This document shows positions 1 through 5,491 of a stretch of DNA of 5,491 nt, in pieces; the stretch's first letter is position 1, and the number at the start of each line of letters is the position of its first letter. A program made the position numbers and the translations under genes. Source of the stretch: Vitreoscilla sp. (GTDB lineage Bacteria; Pseudomonadota; Gammaproteobacteria; Burkholderiales; Burkholderiaceae). The notes below the pieces were generated by a model. It did not search any database. It worked only from the letters and a program-made list of their open reading frames with translations, and was not told where the DNA came from. The stretch is from NCBI GenBank assembly GCA_014378125.1, contig JACMOG010000777.1, positions 1 to 5,491 on the forward strand. The letters are read 5' to 3'.

Positions 1-1380
1 GCCGCGTGCGGCGGCGGGGGTGGCGGCAGCGACTCGGGCACGTCGTCTAGCGGCGGATCGAGCGGGGGCGGCAAGCCGCCCCCGCCCACCGGCCCCCTCT
101 ACGTAGTCGGCTCCGCCCCGCTGCCCTCCGGCGCCACCCGCGTGGCCAGCCTGGCCGCCGTGCCCTGGGCCACGCTGCCCGCCGGCAGCGAGGTGCTGGG
201 GGCGCCGGGCACCTGGAGCGGCGTCACCAGCATCACCTCGGTGGGCACCGCGGCGGCGCCCATCGTCGTCACCGCGGCGGACACGGCCAACCCGCCGGTG
301 CTCTCCAACAGCGTCGATTTCCAGGGCGCGGCCTACGTGCAGGTGTCGCACGTGACCGTGCAGTCGCCCGCGTTCGCGGGTTTCGTGATCCGCCTGGGCA
401 GCAACCACATCTCGGTCACCGACGCCACCATCAGCCACGCGCCGCTGGGCATCAGCATCACCGACGCGGCCGGCACCGGGCACCGACTGCTGCGCAACCT
501 GATCTCCGACAGCACCACGCACGGGATCAGCGTCGACGTGAACGCCGACCCGGCCGAGCGCACGCTCATCGAGCACAACACCATCGTGCGCAGCGGCCAG
601 CACGGCATGGAGATCCGCGCGTCGCACTACGAGATCGAACACAACCTGGTGAGCGCCAGCGGGCAGGCCAGCGGCGGCACGTCCGGCATCCACCTTTACA
701 GCGGCAGCAGCGCCGAGGACAGCGGCGACGACAACCTCGTGCGCTGGAACATGAGCTACGCCAACAAGGACACCGTGGCCGTGGACGGCAACGGCACCGA
801 GGTCGACCAGTGGTGCGACGGCAATACCGTGGCGTACAACGTGGCGTGGGGCAACGACGGCGCCGGCATCATCGTCTTCGACGGCAGCGACAACGTCGTC
901 GAGGGCAACACGGCGTACGGCAACGGGCTGGATCCGTCGCGCACGCACGTGGCGCTGGGGCAGCTGATCGTCAGCGGCACGTCCGCCGCCACCGTCACGG
1001 GCAACCACGTGTGGAACAACCTCGCGGCCTCCACGCTGGCGGGCGTGCCGGCGATCTACATCGACAGCCGTGCCGTGAGCGGTGGAAACACCGTTGGCCC
1101 CAACCTCTACGCGAACGCGGCGGGCGGCACGCTGCTGCGCTGGACGGACAGCGCCACCCGGCAGACGGCCACGCTCATCGACGCGACCACTGCCAGCGTC
1201 GGCAACGTCACCGGCGTGCCGGCGTTCGCCGACATTGCCAACCCGCTGGCCGGCGGCCTGCGCCTGACCGCGCAACCCGCGCGGCCCGGCACGGCGCCCG
1301 CGGCGGGCGATGTCGACTTCCTCGGCACCGCGGTGCAGGCCGGCTGGCCGTCCCTGGGCGCCTATTGGACCACGCCGTAG
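1..1380 (+). CDS. Right-handed parallel beta-helix protein, probable lipoprotein (5' end outside window)
   Basis: The frame is open from base 1 to the TAG at 1378-1380, giving 459 residues without a convincing start, so the gene begins to the left. The first residues read Ala-Ala-Cys followed by a Gly/Ser-rich stretch (residues 4-24) and Lys-Pro-Pro-Pro-Pro. This is what the end of a type II signal peptide (lipobox Cys at residue 3) and a flexible surface tether look like. Residues about 60-95 (LPAGSEVLGAPGTWSG, then a Gly-Thr-Ala-Ala-Ala-Pro-Ile turn) resemble the N-terminal cap of pectate-lyase-like and PL6-type beta-helix enzymes. Residues about 107-342 form successive coils with an Asn-x-hydrophobic...Gly-hydrophobic-x-hydrophobic pattern (NLISDS, NTIVRS, NLVSAS, NMSYAN, NTVAYN, NVVEGN), typical of PbH1/Beta_helix repeats. 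The fold is well supported. A polysaccharide lyase, epimerase or binding role is only possible, because I cannot identify catalytic residues. A GTG at 142 is an internal codon, not the likely start. Confidence 0.85.
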   Translation, partial: AACGGGGGGSDSGTSSSGGSSGGGKPPPPTGPLYVVGSAPLPSGATRVASLAAVPWATLPAGSEVLGAPGTWSGVTSITSVGTAAAPIVVTAADTANPPVLSNSVDFQGAAYVQVSHVTVQSPAFAGFVIRLGSNHISVTDATISHAPLGISITDAAGTGHRLLRNLISDSTTHGISVDVNADPAERTLIEHNTIVRSGQHGMEIRASHYEIEHNLVSASGQASGGTSGIHLYSGSSAEDSGDDNLVRWNMSYANKDTVAVDGNGTEVDQWCDGNTVAYNVAWGNDGAGIIVFDGSDNVVEGNTAYGNGLDPSRTHVALGQLIVSGTSAATVTGNHVWNNLAASTLAGVPAIYIDSRAVSGGNTVGPNLYANAAGGTLLRWTDSATRQTATLIDATTASVGNVTGVPAFADIANPLAGGLRLTAQPARPGTAPAAGDVDFLGTAVQAGWPSLGAYWTTP

Positions 1381-1388
1381 CAACCCTC

Positions 1389-1406
1389 GGACGCCACGGT
1401 GCGTCC
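1389..1406 (+). terminator. Small hairpin after the beta-helix gene, weak terminator candidate
   Basis: GGACGC (1389-1394) and GCGTCC (1401-1406) form a perfect 6-bp stem with a 6-base loop, starting 9 bases after the stop codon at 1380. No run of T follows, so intrinsic termination is doubtful. It may attenuate readthrough into the peptidase gene or have no function. Confidence 0.25.
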
Positions 1407-1443
1407 CGGCCCGACAATTGCCCTTCGCGTCCCACAAGACGCC

Positions 1444-1449
1444 AAGGAG
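1444..1449 (+). promoter_or_regulatory. Ribosome binding site of the zinc metallopeptidase
   Basis: AAGGAG lies six bases before the ATG at 1456. It decides the start against an in-frame upstream GTG at 1399, which would add 19 residues of unremarkable sequence and has no comparable purine-rich site. Confidence 0.8.
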
Positions 1450-1455
1450 CACACG

Positions 1456-2367
1456 ATGAAATGGGAAGGCCAGCGCGAGAGCGACAACGTCGAGGACCAG
1501 CGCGACCAGGGTGGCGGCGGTGGGGGCTCGGGTTTCGGCGGCTTCGGTGCGCGCCACATCGGCATCGGCACGATCGTCATCGCGTTGATCGGCGGCTGGA
1601 TCTTCGGCATCAACCCGCTCACGATCCTAGGCATCATCAGCGGCGGCGGCGCGCCCGTGCAGCACAGCGCGCCCGCGCCGGCGCAGCCCACGCAGCCCGG
1701 CCAGCCGGTGGCGCACGGGCAGGAAGACCAGATGAAGCGCTTCGTCTCCACGGTGCTGGCCGACACCGAGGACGTGTGGACGCAGGTGTTCAAGGAGCGC
1801 GGCGCCACCTACCGCGACCCGAAGCTGGTGCTGTTCCGCGACCAGACGTCCACCGGCTGCGGCCGCGGCGAGTCGGCCACCGGCCCGTTCTATTGCCCAG
1901 CGGACGAGAAGGTTTACATCGACCTGAGCTTCTACGACCTGCTGCGCACCAAGCTCGGCGCGCCGGGCGACTTCGCGCAGGCCTACGTGATCGCGCACGA
2001 GGTGGGCCACCACGTGCAGAAGCTGCTGGGCATCTCCGACAAGGTGGACGCCGCGCGCCGCAACGCCGACGAGGTGCGGTCGAACGCGTTGTCCGTGCGG
2101 CTCGAGCTGCAGGCCGACTGCTTCGCCGGCATCTGGGCCAACAAGGCGCAGTCCACCAAGCAGATCATCGAGGCGGGCGACATCGACGAGGCCCTGAACG
2201 CCGCCACGCAGATCGGCGACGACACGCTGCAGCGCAAGGCGCGCGGCACCGTGCAGCCCGACACCTTCACGCACGGCACCAGCGCGCAGCGCGTTCACTG
2301 GTTCAAGCAGGGGTTCGAGACGGGGCAGATCGAGGAGTGCGATACGTTCAAGGCGGGGGCAACCTGA
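1456..2367 (+). CDS. ypfJ: Neutral zinc metallopeptidase, YpfJ/KPN_02809 family
   Basis: This is a 303-residue protein, close to the usual length of about 290 for the YpfJ family (Pfam Zn_peptidase, PF04228). The N terminus (1-33) is charged and then Gly-rich. Residues about 34-61 form one hydrophobic membrane segment, and a Pro/Gln/Ala-rich linker (about 66-86) leads to the peptidase domain. The zinc motif HEVGH is at residues 181-185 (H181, E182, H185). A downstream [10 protein letters not shown] block (216-225) carries E217, which I infer to be the third metal ligand by analogy with other HExxH gluzincins. Family-typical cysteines are seen at C135 (STGCG), C147 (FYCPAD), C222 and C295. Only one membrane helix precedes the domain, so the catalytic part probably lies in the periplasm. 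Substrates are not established for this family as far as I know. The gene follows the beta-helix gene by 75 bp on the same strand and converges with the cyclase gene. The ATG at 1456 is preferred because of its ribosome binding site. Confidence 0.95.
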   Translation: MKWEGQRESDNVEDQRDQGGGGGGSGFGGFGARHIGIGTIVIALIGGWIFGINPLTILGIISGGGAPVQHSAPAPAQPTQPGQPVAHGQEDQMKRFVSTVLADTEDVWTQVFKERGATYRDPKLVLFRDQTSTGCGRGESATGPFYCPADEKVYIDLSFYDLLRTKLGAPGDFAQAYVIAHEVGHHVQKLLGISDKVDAARRNADEVRSNALSVRLELQADCFAGIWANKAQSTKQIIEAGDIDEALNAATQIGDDTLQRKARGTVQPDTFTHGTSAQRVHWFKQGFETGQIEECDTFKAGAT

Positions 2368-2374
2368 TGTAAGT

Positions 2375-2399
2375 GGTCTGGCCCCTTCGGCGCCAGACC
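2375..2399. terminator. Inverted repeat between convergent genes, candidate bidirectional terminator
   Basis: GGTCTGGC (2375-2382) and GCCAGACC (2392-2399) are perfect reverse complements around a 9-base loop that contains TTCG. The repeat fills most of the 40-bp gap between the peptidase stop (2365-2367) and the cyclase stop (2408-2410 on the other strand), which is where a shared terminator is expected. Neither strand has a T run after the stem, so it is not a classical intrinsic terminator. It could work as a weak terminator or as a 3' end stabiliser for both mRNAs. Confidence 0.55.
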
Positions 2400-2407
2400 C
2401 CTGGGAT

Positions 2408-3520
2408 TCACAACTCCGGCGGCTCCGCCACGCGACAGCAGTTGCGACCGTCCGCCTTCGCGCGATACAGCGCCTCGTCCGCCCGCTTGAGCCAGCTGGC
2501 GCCCGTCTCGCCCGCGCACAGCGTGGCGATGCCGATGCTCAGCGTCACCGGCACGGGGCACTGGTGGCGGTCGGCCACTTGCAGCGCCTCCACGCGCAGG
2601 CGCAGGCGTTCCGCGAGCTCGGTCGCCTCGAAGTCGCGGGTGACGGGCAGCACCACCAGGAACTCCTCGCCACCCCAGCGCGCCACCGTGTCGGCGTCGC
2701 GCGTGCTCGCGCGCAGTGCGGTCGCGACGGCCACCAGCACCTGGTCGCCCATGGCGTGGCCCCAGCCGTCGTTGATCTGCTTGAAGTGGTCGAGGTCGCA
2801 CAGCAGCACCACGGGCGCGAGGTCGAGGCGGCCGTCGCGGGCCAGCTGGTCCATCTGCTGCAGCGTGAGGCGGCGGTTGGCCAGGCCGGTCAGCGGGTCG
2901 GTGGCGGCCAGGCGGTTCAGGCGCGAGGCCTGCTCGCCCTGTACCGTGACCACGTGCTTGAGCCACACCATGCCGGTGAGGCACACCACCAGCACCCCGT
3001 GCGAGATGAGCGTGTTGATCATCAGCGCGCGGTCGGACATCGCGTAGGACGTGTGGGCCGCGCCGCGCAGCACCGTGCAGAACGCGAAGAAGACCAGGAT
3101 GGACGCGGCCGCCAGGAAGGCGTGGCGCGTCTCGAGCATGAAGAAGGCCATCGCGTAGCACAGCGGCAACCAGTTCCACAGCGTGAGCGCGTTGTAGTTG
3201 CCCAGCAGCGATCCGGACACGTGCATCTGCAGCCAGAGGTCGGCCAGGAGTACCAGGGTCAGGCTGAGGAAGCCGATCCAGCGGACCCACACCAGCACCT
3301 TGGGAAAGCGCCACAGCGCCAGGAAGCTGGCCGAGAACACCGCCACCATGGCTGGATAGCCCACGCGGTCGATGGCATCGATGGTGCCGTCGGCGATCTC
3401 CATGCGCCAGATGGCCAGCACGGACAGCACGCCCGCGCCGAACATCAGCAACACCACGCGGCGCATCAGCCTGTCGATGTGCTGGATGGCGCTGTAGACG
3501 ATGTCACTGTTCTGGACCAT
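2408..3520 (-). CDS. Membrane-bound diguanylate cyclase (six TM helices + GGDEF domain)
   Basis: The protein has 370 residues when started at the ATG at 3520. The enzyme should condense two GTP into cyclic di-GMP at the cytoplasmic face of the inner membrane. Six hydrophobic segments lie at about residues 21-40, 53-71, 75-97, 112-129, 134-151 and 166-188; I do not recognise them as a named sensor family. The GGDEF domain begins with DPLTGLANRR (208-217), continues with the metal-binding CDLDHFKQIN block (241-250) and GHAMGD (254-259), has an intact GGEEF active site at 283-287 and ends with the ADEALYRAKADGRN block (347-360). R274-D277, five residues before GGEEF, match the RxxD inhibitory site, so product feedback is expected. 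There is no EAL domain, so no built-in phosphodiesterase. The start is uncertain: an in-frame ATG at 3565 or TTG at 3580 would add 15 or 20 residues of low-complexity Gly/Arg/Ser sequence, and none of the three has a well-spaced ribosome binding site. The gene is divergent from the ABC exporter. Confidence 0.93.
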   Translation of the reverse strand: MVQNSDIVYSAIQHIDRLMRRVVLLMFGAGVLSVLAIWRMEIADGTIDAIDRVGYPAMVAVFSASFLALWRFPKVLVWVRWIGFLSLTLVLLADLWLQMHVSGSLLGNYNALTLWNWLPLCYAMAFFMLETRHAFLAAASILVFFAFCTVLRGAAHTSYAMSDRALMINTLISHGVLVVCLTGMVWLKHVVTVQGEQASRLNRLAATDPLTGLANRRLTLQQMDQLARDGRLDLAPVVLLCDLDHFKQINDGWGHAMGDQVLVAVATALRASTRDADTVARWGGEEFLVVLPVTRDFEATELAERLRLRVEALQVADRHQCPVPVTLSIGIATLCAGETGASWLKRADEALYRAKADGRNCCRVAEPPEL

Positions 3521-3581
3521 GGCTTTTCGGGCGTGGCTGCGGCCCGAACCCCCGTCCGGCCGCATTGTTGTGGCGTGCAAT

Positions 3582-3624
3582 TCCCTTCTTCGCGCGCCTG
3601 TCGAGCAGGCGCGTCGCGAAGGGA
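3582..3624. repeat. Large imperfect hairpin upstream of the cyclase gene
   Basis: The inner stem is CGCGCCTG (3593-3600) against CAGGCGCG (3606-3613), 8 bp perfect with a 5-base loop TCGAG. After a 4-by-4 internal mismatch, TCCCTTC (3582-3588) pairs with GAAGGGA (3618-3624) for another 7 bp. In cyclase mRNA the promoter-distal arm reads GAAGGGA and lies just before the possible TTG start at 3580. The hairpin could therefore be a 5' leader structure, an operator or a REP-like element. The pairing is seen directly; the role is open. Confidence 0.6.
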
Positions 3625-3660
3625 GACCTTCCGATCATGGGGGTTGCGCGCCGCGGCCAG

Positions 3661-3679
3661 GCAACGCCACCCCCGTTGC
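3661..3679. repeat. Inverted repeat GCAACG-N7-CGTTGC
   Basis: GCAACG (3661-3666) and CGTTGC (3674-3679) are perfect reverse complements around seven bases that are almost all C. The 19-bp dyad sits between the two copies of the direct repeat and about 120-140 bp before the exporter start. It has the size of a dimeric repressor site, but no regulator gene is present in the window to support this. Confidence 0.35.
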
Positions 3680-3691
3680 GGTGCCCAATGT

Positions 3692-3720
3692 GTCACACGG
3701 GCCCGGTTTTCGCGTAGCCT
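3692..3720 (+). promoter_or_regulatory. Weak candidate sigma-70 promoter for the ABC exporter
   Basis: GTCACA (3692-3697) matches four of six bases of the -35 consensus. TAGCCT (3715-3720) matches three of six of the -10 consensus. The spacer is the ideal 17 bases. The match is weak and was found by eye. Confidence 0.2.
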
Positions 3721-3788
3721 TGCGGGTTGCGCGCCGCGTCCCCACCGGCCCGAGCCCGCCGTCGCGGGCCGCCGGCAGGCGCGCGTAC

Positions 3789-3793
3789 AGGAG
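3789..3793 (+). promoter_or_regulatory. Ribosome binding site fixing a TTG start
   Basis: AGGAG ends seven bases before TTG at 3801, which is optimal spacing. This site is the main reason to accept a non-ATG start for the exporter. The next in-frame ATG, at 3924 (residue 42), lies inside the first membrane helix. Confidence 0.8.
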
Positions 3794-3800
3794 TCCTGGC

Positions 3801-5491
<1,691 letters not shown>

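Larger units (their letters stand above)
3641..3738. repeat. 15-bp direct repeat in the divergent region
   Basis: GGGTTGCGCGCCGCG occurs exactly at 3641-3655 and again at 3724-3738, 83 bp apart start to start. The flanking bases differ on both sides of the two copies. It may be a pair of regulator binding sites, but the repeat is itself GC-rich in a GC-rich background, which weakens the case. Confidence 0.5.
3521..3800. other. Divergent intergenic control region
   Basis: These roughly 280 bases separate the cyclase (leftward) from the ABC exporter (rightward), so promoters for both genes should lie here. They hold a large hairpin (3582-3624), a 15-bp direct repeat (3641-3655 and 3724-3738), a 6-bp inverted repeat (3661-3679) and the exporter's ribosome binding site (3789-3793). 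No strong sigma-70 promoter is visible. The best rightward candidate is GTCACA (3692-3697), 17 bases, then TAGCCT (3715-3720). For the leftward gene I see only a loose pair, TTGCCT (3664-3659) and CATGAT (3639-3634), with a 19-base spacer. I see no convincing small gene here. Confidence 0.6.

Noticed and set aside
1399..1455. Upstream GTG start for the zinc peptidase
   Set aside because: There is no ribosome binding site before it, whereas AAGGAG is well placed for the ATG at 1456.
1627..2298. 223-codon antisense frame over the peptidase gene
   Set aside because: It lies opposite the HExxH peptidase domain, and its translation is Ala/Val/Arg/Leu-rich without a domain.
810..2372. 520-codon open frame on the + strand spanning the beta-helix and peptidase genes
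   Set aside because: It is out of frame with two well-supported genes, crosses the intergenic gap and encodes Arg/His-rich low-complexity sequence, so it is a GC-driven shadow.
2295..3314. 339-codon - strand frame overlapping the cyclase gene
   Set aside because: It shares the strand but not the frame of the GGDEF protein and gives Pro/Arg/Gly-rich sequence without motifs.
3691..3699. Short near-palindrome TGTCACAC region as a regulator (CRP/FNR-like) site
   Set aside because: The dyad is only four bases per arm and lacks the spacing of known CRP/FNR sites, so it is likely chance.

Overview
The window is uniformly GC-rich DNA with dense, mostly intact genes and very short intergenic gaps. 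The base composition, the strong G/C bias at third codon positions and the protein families present suggest a high-GC proteobacterial chromosome. Burkholderiales (for example Rhizobacter, Methylibium or Roseateles-type organisms) is my best guess, but this is an inference from style and not from a marker gene. There are no RNA genes, insertion sequences, CRISPR repeats or phage genes.

Layout from left to right. (1) Positions 1-1380, + strand: the 3' part of a gene for a right-handed parallel beta-helix protein. Its frame is open to the left edge and begins with what looks like the last residues of a lipobox plus a Gly/Ser tether, so it is probably a surface lipoprotein. (2) Positions 1456-2367, + strand: a complete membrane-anchored neutral zinc metallopeptidase of the YpfJ/KPN_02809 family. 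(3) Positions 2408-3520 (possibly to 3565 or 3580), - strand: a six-helix membrane protein with a C-terminal GGDEF diguanylate cyclase domain, convergent with the peptidase. A perfect 8-bp inverted repeat lies in the 40-bp gap between the two stops. (4) Positions 3521-3800: a divergent intergenic region with a large hairpin, a 15-bp direct repeat and a smaller inverted repeat. (5) Positions 3801 to the right edge, + strand: an ABC exporter (membrane domain plus ATPase domain in one chain) starting at a TTG with a good ribosome binding site and cut off by the window end just after its H-loop.

The genes do not form an obvious single pathway. The lipoprotein and peptidase are co-directional and 75 bp apart, but the peptidase has its own ribosome binding site and a small hairpin sits between them, so cotranscription is possible but unproven. 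The cyclase and the exporter are divergent and share one control region. I see no convincing evidence of a new multi-gene system. The points worth following up are the truncated lipoprotein, the structured divergent promoter region and the uncertain start of the cyclase.
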